Shown: positions 54,101 to 62,987 of the stretch, one piece after another
Numbering within the stretch: the stretch's first letter is position 1
How the letters are laid out: the number at the start of each line of letters is the position of its first letter
Notes under the pieces: generated by a model
The model's database searches: none
What the model saw: only the letters and a program-made list of their open reading frames with translations
What the model was told of the DNA's origin: nothing
DNA from: Leguminivora glycinivorella
Lineage: Eukaryota > Arthropoda > Insecta > Lepidoptera > Tortricidae
Direction: 5' to 3'
DNA: 64,000 nt
Assembly: GCF_023078275.1 (NCBI RefSeq)
Contig: NC_062983.1
Coordinates: 9,231,001-9,295,000 of the forward strand
Program-made: the position numbers and the translations under genes

Positions 54101-54807
54101 TTGAGTGGCCGAAAGAGAAAAATATCCAGTTCGCTAGAGTTGACATTCTACTAACAAGTTTAGAGATGAAGAAGATGTTCCACATCAACCTAGGTGACAC
54201 TCTTATATGGGAAAGGTTGTCATCAATGACAAGGTTGAAGAGAGTACTAGCTCAGGGCAGAAGATTTATAAATTGGCAAGACAAGAAAAGAAGAGAAGCT
54301 TATTTGACAGCAGCTGAAATGGAAGAAATAGAAGTTAGATGCATACGATACTACCAATATTTAATTTATGAAGAGGAAATTAACGTATTAAAGAAGACTA
54401 GGAAAAGATGGAAGTTGGAATACCTAAACACCTTACAACCACGATACAAGTGGCAAGACACAGTTAACCCCCCAACTGTTGGAGATATCGTTGTAATCCA
54501 GGAGGATGACTTGCCGCCCGCAAAATGGCTACTAGGAAAGATAACAGCCTTACATCCAGAACCTGATCAGCTGGTGCGAGGCCCTTGTCAAAGTTGGTAC
54601 TCTTACCAAAGCACCCCGATAATTAGTGGACTCGCTAAAATGACAGGAGTCTATAGGCTACTGTGTCCGCTTACCATCCTTTCACTTATAAATCGCACGC
54701 GTACTAACAGTAGGTACTATGGTCTACCATTCTTGGTAGGTAAGTACAAGAGGGTGGGCGGTCAGTTAGATAAAATATCTAATCTACCAAATGAAGATCA
54801 AATTTAG
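51109..54807 (+). CDS. BEL/Pao Gag-protease with remnant Pol (RT and integrase cores deleted)
   Basis: 1232 codons, uninterrupted. Residues about 125-300 (RLPRISIPTFNGNYTEWQSF onward) match the DUF1759-type Gag of BEL elements. Three Cys/His motifs follow: CX2CX3HX4C at 334-346, CX2CX4HX4C at 367-380 and CX2CX3HX4H at 386-398. The aspartic protease is at 470-480 (ALIDPGSEVSL; DPG where DSG/DTG is usual). The GWILSGDI block is at 605-612. RYEVHLPLK (676-684) and LTLGHM (727-732) mark the Pol entry, but the whole RT finger/palm segment is missing: by residue 773 the text is already at the end of RT, where YVDD reads YVDG (784-787). The post-RT block (KRLVLSDVARIFNPLGWLAL, 881-900) and the start of RNase H (FADVSSVAYAAVAY, 955-968) remain. 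The integrase zinc and catalytic domains are absent. From about 1098 (RKRWKLEYLNTLQPRYKW) the C-terminal DUF5641-like end resumes. Full elements encode roughly 1700-1800 residues (general knowledge). Confidence 0.9.
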   Translation: MEQTEKRILLQKDTYEKIEKAYSNYKKSPKERITIGYVQGRMDTLDTYWKEFKVVHEKILLSISIEERQLLPYFAEDMFDKFEELFYTYKGELKTELLKFRSEIREVDTANRNTVSISSTCNSEVRLPRISIPTFNGNYTEWQSFHDLFLALIHNNSSLENVQKLHYLKSSLTGDAEVLLRQFLITGENYAEAWAILKKRYNNKRYIANTVFKKFFGQRALSQESASAIKQLLDTTVECINALKNLGLPTDQWDAIVVFVVISKLDVSSHKQWEETISENSSDDLPGFERLKHFLETRFRTLEMVEPANRSYKQPPSVKPKSFHTTASNDDLQCTYCKENHYIYQCKQFSKLPIEERYSFVQDNNLCFNCLVPNHTVFKCKQRTTCQICKRKHHSLLHREKKNISEDKQQQDTTTTLVEEKPLAHTNEESFVTKVAAHVASGAHPGENIWLATALVDVTSSSGQSHVFRALIDPGSEVSLVTSRVVDLLGLKKNEISGVMFGVGEGNRTSLKHLVDLQITSRYDTNFSFNVNNAYVLRSITRLLPEREIRGYTWPELKDIQLADPTFNVPGKIDILLSAKIYAKIIDHGLIRGPGDVIAQHTRLGWILSGDIEVNANRSHNVRSFHITRQVQEDNILLRKSRELETQLYTTKKAWSKEEESEEIYKNTTIRDETGRYEVHLPLKQTKEETINHCGEKQQALDQQLEAKSQSNHKLKEEYTKANTEYLTLGHMKKAERDSEDEGEAIRRNKHYPVIYEDKETTNKNYYGMWIHYRGAAVVEDSFYVDGLKTGHDEDLSEMKVIYTEVSKLLKAGGFSKQRSSSNSHELFKYLHEGNVGKEKVNNLKIKLDKVIKRLELTWDRNEDIFKITVYLPELRNPVTKRLVLSDVARIFNPLGWLALVVITANVIQKLWLVCNHGINEWDTYRNELNQLQMIVIPRWIKITALCKDILLHEFADVSSVAYAAVAYERVVDEDDEVHIKMIAAKTIPMEKTFDWAIEWPKEKNIQFARVDILLTSLEMKKMFHINLGDTLIWERLSSMTRLKRVLAQGRRFINWQDKKRREAYLTAAEMEEIEVRCIRYYQYLIYEEEINVLKKTRKRWKLEYLNTLQPRYKWQDTVNPPTVGDIVVIQEDDLPPAKWLLGKITALHPEPDQLVRGPCQSWYSYQSTPIISGLAKMTGVYRLLCPLTILSLINRTRTNSRYYGLPFLVGKYKRVGGQLDKISNLPNEDQI

Positions 54808-56034
54808 GTATAGGTATAATCTGTAGTCTTATAATTAAAGATTAATTACATAAACTTTTTCTGTAGTGTACCTCAATACATGTGCATACCTACTCACCTA
54901 TAGATAGACGTAACTTGTAATTTGTGATTTTAATAGTTACTCATTTAAGAAATAAACCACTTAATATTATTTCGCCAACACCAGATGTCGATCAAATATA
55001 GATCTTATTGTGTTAGTGTAAGATTTAATTCTCGAGTGTGTGCAGTTTGTAAAAATACTTAAGATGATAACAAGTTTCTATGTTCGTACTTACCTAACCA
55101 TAAAAACATTTTTTACCTACTAAAAGGTTATTATTTTTGGCTAACACTAGTTTGCATTTAGTATCTAAACAAATCCATACAGTCCATTAATGTTAAATCA
55201 TATTATATTAAATTAGCAAACAAGTTGTTGTTTTGATAAGAAAAATAATGTTAAGTATGTTATAGTTTTAAGTACGTATAAAATGTGGATATAAACTTAC
55301 ATTTATAACACAATGTAAAATTACAAAACAAAAAGCATTTCATTAATTTGGAAACTAGGTATTTATATTATGTCAGTAGGTATATTATTATTTGCTCAGT
55401 TTGCATTATGTAGAAGCAAAACGAACTAATTCGGAACTGTAAGTATTGCAGAATGATATTCTAGAGGTATTTTTAAAAGGTTCAAAGTAGCTTCTTCATT
55501 ATTGATAACATAATTACATATAATAAAATAATGCAAACGAGCATCTGGGTGATGGGATTTTGTTTACTTTCACATTTATTAAGTATGTAGACATTTGTAG
55601 GTACCTAGCTTGACTAGTTATTAGCACGTAATTAGCATCAAGCTAACTTGTTCGTAAAATATAGGTAATAATATTTTCTAAGGCTCGGCCATAGATTATA
55701 TTGTGCCATCAGGGACAAAAATGTACCTACACATATTATTTGTTAAGATAAGCTGAGATAGATATATAGGTTAAAATTTGTAGTTACTGTATCTAATTAG
55801 TAAAAACTTACCTATAGTTTTTTGATGACAATAAGCTAATGTTGTTTTTATTATAACTGTTATATTTTGCTAACTTAAGGCCTTTACGTAACCTTAATCA
55901 AAGTTTAGACATTTATGAAGTTCATTTAAGTGGTTAAAGTTTACGATGTTTTTTCTTGGTTTTAAGTTAACTAATGTTTTTTTTTCGCTCATTTTGAGGC
56001 TTAGTTTAAAAACTGTTGTTTTTGGTGGGCGGTA
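54808..56034 (+). other. Non-coding 3' part of BEL element
   Basis: 1.2 kb of AT-rich sequence with no frame of note. A short G-rich tract (GGTGGGCGG, about 56025-56032) just before the 3' LTR is the likely polypurine tract. Confidence 0.6.
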
Positions 56035-56212
56035 TGTTTAGTTAAAATTTGATTATCTATACGCACCTACACATACCTGTACCGATGTATGTACCGATGA
56101 TGAGCCGACCCGCCACTGCATTTTTAGTTGCAATAAATAGTCATAAGCGTATGGACCTGTTTTAATTTCTTCTAACACCTTCACTCCAAAATGAACCCTA
56201 ACAACCCGAACA
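56035..56212 (+). repeat. 3' LTR of BEL element
   Basis: 178 bp, no difference seen from 50486-50663. Followed by the TTACC duplication at 56213-56217. Confidence 0.95.
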
Positions 56213-56217
56213 TTACC
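56213..56217. repeat. 5 bp target duplication of BEL element, right
   Basis: TTACC, matching 50481-50485. Confidence 0.85.
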
Positions 56218-56298
56218 TATTCCGTACCGTACCTACTTGTACGCTCTGTGAAAATATAATGCTGTTGGTTTTACAATTATCCGGAATCCGTTTGGTAT

Positions 56299-56304
56299 TT
56301 TATT
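56299..56304 (-). terminator. Candidate polyadenylation signal of the minus-strand gene
   Basis: AATAAA on the minus strand, 177 bp after the stop codon at 56481. The BEL element begins about 85 bp further downstream. Other AATAAA hexamers could exist within the element. Confidence 0.35.
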
Positions 56305-56480
56305 GTTCCGACCCTGCGTACGCTAGAGTGATTTCTACAAAAATGAAACCCCGAATAAAATGTCAAACATTTCGCGTACGGAACGCGAATGGGTTCAGGG
56401 ATTCTCGTGATTTGATAGCATCATATTTTTGGTGTTATGATTCCGCTATCGACTGAGAAATCACTCTGAAATATCAAGTT

Positions 56481-57125
56481 CTAGACGAGTTTGACGTCGT
56501 CTAATGCTTCAAGAAGATTGGTTTCCGTCAGCATCTCTGTATCGGGCCAGAAGTCGTTCGATGTAAGAGCTATGTTGTTGTCTATGATCATGTCGACTTG
56601 TTGCGGGTAATTAGGACTTGGCGCCATTTTATTGGTGAGATACGGGTCGCTGCCGTGTATGACGCCTATGGGCGACAGGAGTCTGCCGGGGCTGTACATT
56701 TGCTTGAATTTGCCGACGGGCGACACAGATTGGGAGCGATAGGGGCTCAGCACGCGCTCCCTTTGCGCGGGACTCATGGCTGGGCTGTAATTGGGAGTAT
56801 TAGGACTCGACGGAAGCGAGTACATCGGGCTCCCTATATTAAGTGTAAGTGGAGACATAGGGTTAGTGACGTTATGTATCAGATTTGGGGTCGGTATCAT
56901 GTTTGACTTGGGTATCAAGTTGGATGTGGGAATCAAGTTTGAGTGTATCATGTTAGATTTGGGTATAAGATTGGAGTTAGGTATGAGGTTTGAGTTGTGT
57001 ATGGGTTTCGGGGGTTGCTTCTGCATGAGGTTCATGACCGGTACGGGGATGATGTTGATCGGGATCTCCTGGTTGACCACCAACCTATACTGGCCCGGCT
57101 TCACCTGCATCGGCTGCGGTTCGTC
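56481..57125 (-). CDS. Host gene, 3'-terminal coding exon (product not recognised)
   Basis: On the minus strand a 3' splice site TGTATTCCAG (57126-57127) precedes 214 codons ending in TAG at 56483-56481; the exon enters in phase 0 with DEPQPMQVKPGQYRLVVNQE. Features: an Asn/Ile/Pro stretch with six or more SNLIP/SNMIP-like pentads (about residues 45-80), then a Ser-Pro-rich part (SPNTPNYSPAMSP, RVLSPYRSQSVSPVGKF, YSPGRLLSPIG) with many proline-directed phosphorylation sites. The C-terminus is acidic and hydrophobic: FWPDTEMLTETNLLEALDDV. This combination is typical of a transcription factor or coactivator activation region, but I cannot name the family. Earlier exons should lie to the right; none was secured. 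Composition and splice site make a real exon likely. Confidence 0.75.
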   Translation of the reverse strand, partial: DEPQPMQVKPGQYRLVVNQEIPINIIPVPVMNLMQKQPPKPIHNSNLIPNSNLIPKSNMIHSNLIPTSNLIPKSNMIPTPNLIHNVTNPMSPLTLNIGSPMYSLPSSPNTPNYSPAMSPAQRERVLSPYRSQSVSPVGKFKQMYSPGRLLSPIGVIHGSDPYLTNKMAPSPNYPQQVDMIIDNNIALTSNDFWPDTEMLTETNLLEALDDVKLV

Positions 57126-57490
57126 CTGGAATACATACGATAATATACATTAGTATTTCATATTTGAGTGAGCTTAAAGTATCCGTGAGATGTTAAAAGT
57201 CGTGTGAAATGATATCGTCTCTATGACATAGAGAAAGGCGGTAATTGAAGAACATATTTCCAAAACCCTAATCATTTTAGACAACTCACGGATACGACTC
57301 AGACAGAAGTAAATATTGGAGACCGAAGAGCTTTTATAATACAAATGATACCCTTTATCAACATAAAACATTCGACGCCTTCGTGTTATCGAATTCGAAG
57401 TTCGTACCGTATGAAGCAATGACTATTTTTATTCAAGTCAAAGTAGCTTCTTTGGTTATATCTATAGTAACGTTTATCGTTCAATTCTGG
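57126..57490. other. Probable intron of the host gene
   Basis: AT-rich sequence upstream of the acceptor, with no coding segment recognised. ORF 57174-57419 has no motif. Confidence 0.4.
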
Positions 57491-57846
57491 GGTCAATAAC
57501 TGATAATTTTATACAGATAGATACCTAAGTGACGAATGCTAAATGTTGACAAAAGATTTTATTATAATTATCAATAGCGAGATCTGAGATGCGATAATGT
57601 CGTGCCCAGCCGGCGTGGATAAAGCATCCGTCACACTTTGGCAAGTATGTCAGCGTGAGAGTGACAGTTGTCTTATCCACGTGGATAAGTGATAAAATTG
57701 GAAGCATGATACGCCGGCAGGTGCAAATAATTGATAATTTTATACAGATAGTTACCTAAGTGACGAATGCTAAATGTTGACAAAAGATTTTATTATAATT
57801 ATCAATAGCGAGATCTGAGATGCGATAATGTCGTGCCCAGGTGCAA
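57491..57846. repeat. Direct duplication of ~115 bp, first copy split from second by a MITE
   Basis: 57501-57609 (TGATAATTTTATACAGATAG to GCGATAATGTCGTGCCCAG) recurs at 57732-57840 with one or two changes. In the second copy CCCAG is followed directly by GTGCAA; in the first, the MITE 57610-57717 plus CAG lies between them. The unit was therefore duplicated in tandem first and the MITE came later. Confidence 0.9.
57610..57717. mobile_element. 108 bp MITE with CCGGCGT ends and CAG duplication
   Basis: CCGGCGT and ACGCCGG are the 7 bp inverted ends. CAG flanks both sides (57607-57609, 57718-57720), while the neighbouring unoccupied copy has one CAG. The interior has the palindrome CTTATCCACGTGGATAAG. 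Confidence 0.85.
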
Positions 57847-58454
57847 TTTGTTCAGTTCATAAAACGCATATGTAGACATGGTGATCATTTTATAGATTGG
57901 CACATCATAAAATGATCCATTATATGATCTAGTCACGTTATTAAAATCTGCATTATTTTGGAGCAATTCATTTGAGTTGTTTCAGCAAGTTATTCAAATC
58001 TAGACCATACCTAATCTCTGACTAATCTTAATGTAAATAGGTGCATGTTGCTATGTAATAAATAGGTATCGGGTATTGGCGATATCGGCTTAACCTTGGC
58101 ATTGAAAATATTCACTGTTCTACCTACTCGTATTTACATATTACAAGTGCGCGATATATATGGAAACATTTACACAGGTATTCTTCGAAATGCCGGCTGC
58201 GGATGACTTCGCGGTTTTAGATGGAGACACCGACTTTTATAGGTACTTCCTAAATTTTGTTCCCGGATTTAGACATAGGAATTTACATCTATTACTAGTA
58301 AGTACATACATAAAGTGAGATTTCAAAAGGGTCTTCTGTTTACGGGTGAAATCAAAATGGTCACTGACTTATCTTATTTTTTATCGCTCTAAAATACCAT
58401 GTTTTTTGCTTTTCTATTCTATAATTTTGTTGTCGATCTTTATATAAGGGATGG
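57847..58454. other. Non-coding, one coding-like scrap
   Basis: 58178-58242 on the plus strand (TTTACACAG, then an open segment reading EMPAADDFAVLDGDTDFYR, then GGTACT) looks exon-like in composition and has AG/GT edges. It is short and unsupported. A small GATCATTTTATAG/CATAAAATGATC hairpin is at 57882-57921. Confidence 0.3.
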
Positions 58455-58560
58455 CAGGGTTACACAAACAACAGGGTTGAGTGGAAGAAGCTAGGGGAAG
58501 CCTTTGTCCAGCAGTGGGATACTAAACCAGGCTAGCAAAATAAATAAATAAATAAGACAA
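58455..58560 (+). mobile_element. 3' end of a LINE, heavily truncated
   Basis: GTGGAAGAAGCTAGGGGAAG, CCTTTGTCCAGCAGTGGGAT and an (AAATA)n tail are the 3' terminal wording of RTE-like lepidopteran LINEs as I know them. Only about 100 bp remain. Confidence 0.5.
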
Positions 58561-58588
58561 CACTTTTAGCGTTTAGACGCCCGCTTTT

Positions 58589-59143
58589 TAGGGTTCCGTA
58601 GTCAACTAGGAACCCTTATAGTTTCGCCATGTCTGTCTGTTCGTCCGTCCGTCCGTCCGTCCGTCCGTCCGCGGATAATCTCAGTAACCGTTAGCACTAG
58701 AAAGCTGAAATTTGGTACCAATATGTATATCAATCACGCCAACAAAGTGCAAAAATAAAAAATGGGAAAACATGTTTTTTTAGGGTACCCCCCCTACATG
58801 TAAAGTGGGGGCTGATATTTTTTTTCATTCTAACCCCAACGTGTGATATATTGTTGGATAGGTATTTAAAAATGAATGAGGGTTTACTAAGATCGTTTTT
58901 TGATAATATTAATATTTTCGGAAATAATCGCTCCTAAAGGAAAAAAAAGTGCGTCCCCCCCCTCTAACTTTTGAACCATATGTTTAAAAAATATGAAAAA
59001 AAATCACAAATGTAGAACTTTATAAAGACTTTCTAGGAAAATTGTTTTGAACATGATAGGTTCAGTAGTTTTTGAGAAAAATACGGAAAACTACGGAACC
59101 CTACACTGAGCGTGGCCCGACACGCTCTTGGCCGGTTTTTTTT
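58589..59143. mobile_element. TTCCGTAG MITE, copy 3 (inverted)
   Basis: Reverse orientation to the other copies. TIRs are at 58589-58601 and 59091-59103, then the flank CACTGAGCGTGGCCCGACAC to GGCCGGTTTTTTTT. It carries (CCGT)n near 58645 and only seven C at the poly-G position. Confidence 0.8.
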
Positions 59144-59154
59144 AATATATAAAT

Positions 59155-59207
59155 GGGCTTGCTCTTGACCACAGACTAGCCAAAGGCAAAGACGTGGCCT
59201 GCGATTA
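59155..59207 (-). mobile_element. 3'-end scrap of the LINE family at 21230
   Basis: GCTCTTGACCACAGACTAGC and CAAAGGCAAAGACGTGGCCT are the reverse complement of 21505-21547. It abuts the MITE at 59143, on the side of its A/T-rich tail. Confidence 0.7.
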
Positions 59208-59319
59208 TAGTTTCGACGCTGAAAAGAGTGTCTTTAACGTAAACCCACTTATTGGTATTAGAATTTTTTTTAGCTTTTTTTCCAAAAGTTGCGCAGCTAA
59301 TATTTTCATAAAGAGTATC

Positions 59320-59460
59320 CCCCTTATTCATAAACGAACTCTAATAAAGTTATCAAGCCGATAAAGTTCGTTTGTCCTTTTCTATCACACCAATACGTCG
59401 GAAAGGGACATGCGAACTTTATCGGCTTGATAACTTTAGAGTTCGTTTATGAATAAGGGG
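59320..59460. mobile_element. Foldback MITE, ~50 bp arms
   Basis: CCCCTTATTCATAAACGAAC to AAAGTTCG pairs with CGAACTTTATCGGCTTGATA to GAATAAGGGG. The central loop is about 40 bp. Non-coding. Confidence 0.85.
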
Positions 59461-59713
59461 TTAGGTATTTAGGTACCTAATATATCATAGCTACAATGTA
59501 TACTGTGTAAGTATAACGTCGTAGGAGGTATGTGCTGGTATTTGTCCATTGACACAGATTCCATTGATTACATATGTGTTTGTTTCTATTAAAGTGACGC
59601 GCTCTAATAGAGTGCACTTAGAGTATATTGGCGCGACTGCTTATTGATTGTTCTACAAATGAATCGTTTTGCTTCCTTGCTTGGCTGTTCGACATTTTAA
59701 ATGTAATTATTTT

Positions 59714-59918
59714 TAATCCTCAACGCAAAAACGACGGGTGTTTTAAATTTGACGTATCTGTCTGTTTGTGTGTGTGTCTGTCTCTGGCATCGTAGCTCCC
59801 GAACGGATGAACCGATTTAGATTTAATTTTTTTTTATTTGGAAGCTGAATTAGTCGGGAGTGTTCTTAGCCATGTTTCATGTCATGAAAATCGGTCCACT
59901 ATGTCGCGGTCGGGAGTT
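59714..59918 (+). mobile_element. MITE with CCCCCGAC-type ends, copy 3 (diverged)
   Basis: AACGCAAAAACGACGGG, CTGTCTGTTTGTGTGTGTG, GGCATCGTAGCT, GAAGCTGAATTAGTCGGGAG and CGCGGTCGGGAGTTTT follow the order of 33961-34196. Its terminal bases have decayed. Confidence 0.65.
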
Positions 59919-61879
59919 TTTCAAAATTTAAATTTTGTGTTTAGGTTATTAGAAACTTTAGTCACTTTTTATCACTTTTCTTTACATAAAACCAACTTTT
60001 TCAACCCCGTACAAACCTTGTTAACCTTGAAATAGATAACAAAAAGCATAAATAATCCAATTAAAAAAAGAAATAAAGCTTGAAAAAATGTTATTACCTA
60101 TCTATGAACATTGTCTAAGCCAGTATTTTGCTAATACAATTAGTGTAGCTTCGCGTCACCGTAATAAAATGATGTTCTAGGCTAGTAATAAAAAACTCTA
60201 GAATTTTATTATTGTAGGCCATCGCGATCTTGGCATTTTCATTATAACGAAATTCGCTGGACAGGTGTTAGCATCAGTAAACCCAAGTTTACGACGCTAA
60301 AATGGAATTATTAATAACCAACATGGGCCAGAAATAAGCGCTTATCCTATGTGTTTTATGATATAAGCGTAACTGCGGGATATATTTTTAGAGATTTTAA
60401 AGAATATCCCAGTAATGTATGTAAGTTGTTCTGCAGAGGTTTCATTAAGATACGGCTTAGCATGGATCCACTGATTTTAGAGAACGAATTTAGATTACGA
60501 TTTCGTTCTCCTTCAACCCCTTTATTGCTAAAGTGTCATTGAAACTTGAGAAGTTACATTTACTATGCCTACGCCTTCTTGGAATAGAGTTTTTTTAATT
60601 AAGTACCTATCCTGATTTTAATAAAATTTCATGTTTGTATCTCAGTCTATGTAAATTCTAATCAATAACCAAAACAAAGTCTTCTAAAATTTATAGGTAG
60701 GACACTAAATACTGCTTTTAACGCAGGAAAGCGAAGTTTTTAATTGTTTGTCGTGAAAACCTCCGTTTAACTACTTTTTTATTGGGAACTCTCGGAATTT
60801 AGGAAGCCATTTCGAACTTCCTGTTATTTACATCAGATTCGAGGCCAGTACCTAAATAAATTATAACCTAACCTTTCATCGCTCATTACTCATTAGTTCG
60901 ACTTGGAACATGTGCCTATAAGTCTAACATAATAGCAAGAGCCAAAGACGTAAAGATACTGGAATAGGTGTATGACCTATCAAGGTTACTAAGTGAACAG
61001 CCCTCATAAAACCTATAAGTCTTTAATTAATCAGGTCTACGTAATACCTACAGCGCCGCGCCGAGCGTGATAAACCGAGTCAGCACATATTTAAGGCTCC
61101 ATTTTGGTAGCTCGACTTAACGATCAATATTTTTGTTTGGTACCAAAACAAAAACTAGTGAGTATTGTTGTGTAACTTTCTAGCGTTATTTGAAGGCAAT
61201 TTTATCTTCGAGAAAGCAGCTGTTGATGATGTAGTGGTTTTAATCCTGGCTGACACCTACCGCTATTTATCTCAACACCAGTTTCTCTTAAATCAAGAAA
61301 AAAAGGTGATTCATAAAAAAGTTGCAAGCATAATCCTACTGTAGTGAAATCCGCTATTAGTTGTTTAGTATTAGTTCTTCCGGCCCGGCCTAGCACAAGC
61401 TAAATTGTTGACGACAAAACTACGATACGACGGAGCGTTTATTATTTGTAACTTGTCTACTTTGTCCGAGTATTTTAGAGATTACTCATAAAATCCTTGA
61501 GACAAAAGCATACCCTCCAGTAGACTTCATTAAATAAGGTATTTTTCCAAACGTTATCATTATCAAAGGCACACAGCCTTAAGGCTTATATACCTAAAGC
61601 AGTAATAGACGCCAGTGTAGTTAAGGGGGCTTACGCTGTAGGCTTTGCGATCACTCCCCAGGGATCTTACTCAGATTGCGGCCCTTATCGGCGAATGCCT
61701 TACACTAATTAAAAGATTCCGATGAAAGATAATATTAACTGCAGGTCCATCTTTAATTAAAATAAAATGTGTATTTGTGTCAAAAATATTGCACGCAACA
61801 TCTCGCCAACAACATACCAACTGACTTTGATGCCGGTCAGTTTTTCGGATCCACATTTTCTTTTCTACAGTCGATGAAT
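59919..61879. other. AT-rich, no gene recognised
   Basis: 60490-60560 (TTTCGTTCTCCTTCAACCCC, AGTGTCATTGAAACTTGAG) is a diverged piece of the 11560 repeat. ORFs such as 61202-61396 have no motif. Confidence 0.4.
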
Positions 61880-62146
61880 TATAATAATAAATAATAAATA
61901 AATATTATAAGGACATTCTTACACAGATTGACTGAGGCCCACGGTAAGCTCAAGAAGGCTTGTGTTGTGGGTACTCAGACAACGATATATATAATATATA
62001 AATACTTATATACATAGAAGAACATCCATGACTCAGGAACATATATCTGTGCTCATCACACAAATGAATGCCCTTACCGGGATTCGAACCCGGGACCGCG
62101 GCGTAGCAGGCAGGGTCACTACCGACTGCGCCAGACCGGTCGTCAG
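61880..62146 (-). mobile_element. Complete tRNA-headed SINE, family A
   Basis: On the minus strand it starts near 62146 with GACCGGTCTGGCGCAGTCGG (A box at 62122-62133), then GGTTCGAATCC (B box, 62080-62090), then the body with GAGCACAGATATATG, CCACAACACAAGCCTTCTTG and GTCAATCTGTGTAAGAATG, and an (AATA)n tail to 61880. The box spacing is that of a tRNA-derived pol III promoter. The tail and the second, truncated copy at 4069 show it is a SINE, not a tRNA gene. Confidence 0.88.
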
Positions 62147-62444
62147 AAAATAACATTCCAATAAGTCAGATAACTTTTATGTAAGCGCTATCTCCGAAAA
62201 CACACTCAATTGTGTTCAACGTCGTATATAAGGGCTATTATGAGAAGGACAGAAGGGCAGCCAGAATTTCAGGCGTCAATGCCCTTTTTACTACAATTGC
62301 TATCTACCAAGCCCATAACGCCCGAGGGTCGGATGAAAGGATTGTTTCTTTTAAGGGTTTCCCACAAAATTACAAACCAACAAATCAAAAAAATTATTAC
62401 GCCATAAACCTTCGCAGATTTTAATCTAGAATTATGTAAGGTGC
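62147..62444. other. Non-coding or unrecognised frame
   Basis: 62212-62424 holds a 70-codon frame (MFNVVYKGYYEKDRRAARIS onward), with a rival frame also open over it. No family was recognised. Confidence 0.3.
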
Positions 62445-62987
62445 AAAAAACCGGCCAAGAGCGTGTCGGGCCACGCTCAGTGTAGGGTTCCGTAGTTTTC
62501 CGTATTTTTCTCAAAAACTACTGAACCTATCAAGTTCAAAACAATTTTCCTAGAAAGTCTTTATAAAGTTCTACTTTTGTGATTTTTTTCATATTTTTTA
62601 AACATATGGTTCAAAAGTTAGAGGGGGGGGGACGCACTTTTTTTCCTTTAGGAGCGATTATTTCCGAAAATATTAATATTATCAAAAAACGATCTTAGTA
62701 AACCCTTATTCATTTTTAAATACCTATCCAACAATATATCACACGTTGGGGTTGGAATGAAAAAAAATATCAGCCCCAACTTTACACGTAGGGGGGGGGG
62801 GGGGGGGGGGGGGGTACCCTAATAAAACATTTATTCCATTTGGCGTATTTGATATACATATTGGTACCAAATTTCAGCTTTCTAGTGCTAACGGTTACTG
62901 AGATTATCCGCGGACGGACGGACAGACAGACATGGCGAAACTATAAGGATTCCTACTGTTCCTAGTTGACTACGGAACCCTAAAAAT
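62445..62987. mobile_element. TTCCGTAG MITE, copy 4 (G24 tract)
   Basis: TIRs at 62483-62495 and 62970-62982, preceded by AAAAAACCGGCCAAGAGCG and GGCCACGCTCAGTG. The poly-G run is 24 long (62791-62814) and the GGAC tract short. A small internal deletion follows the G-run. Confidence 0.8.

Larger units (their letters stand above)
50486..56212 (+). mobile_element. BEL/Pao LTR retrotransposon, non-autonomous, very recent
   Basis: 5727 bp. It has 178 bp LTRs (50486-50663, 56035-56212) starting TG and ending CA, a TTACC duplication, a primer-binding-site candidate two bases after the 5' LTR, one 1232-codon Gag-Pol frame (51109-54807), a 1.2 kb non-coding 3' part and a short purine-rich tract before the 3' LTR. 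By eye the LTRs are identical, so insertion is young. The Pol part lacks key segments of RT, RNase H and integrase (see CDS), so it must be mobilised by other copies. It lies antisense to the neighbouring host genes, 264 bp beyond the stop codon of one of them. Confidence 0.93.

Noticed and set aside
50486..56212. Infectious retrovirus with an envelope gene
   Set aside because: No envelope-like frame exists in the 1.2 kb after Gag-Pol, and RT and integrase cores are missing.
62075..62146. tRNA gene on the minus strand (A and B boxes present)
   Set aside because: It is directly followed by a SINE body and (AATA)n tail, and the body recurs at 4069-4260. It is a SINE head.
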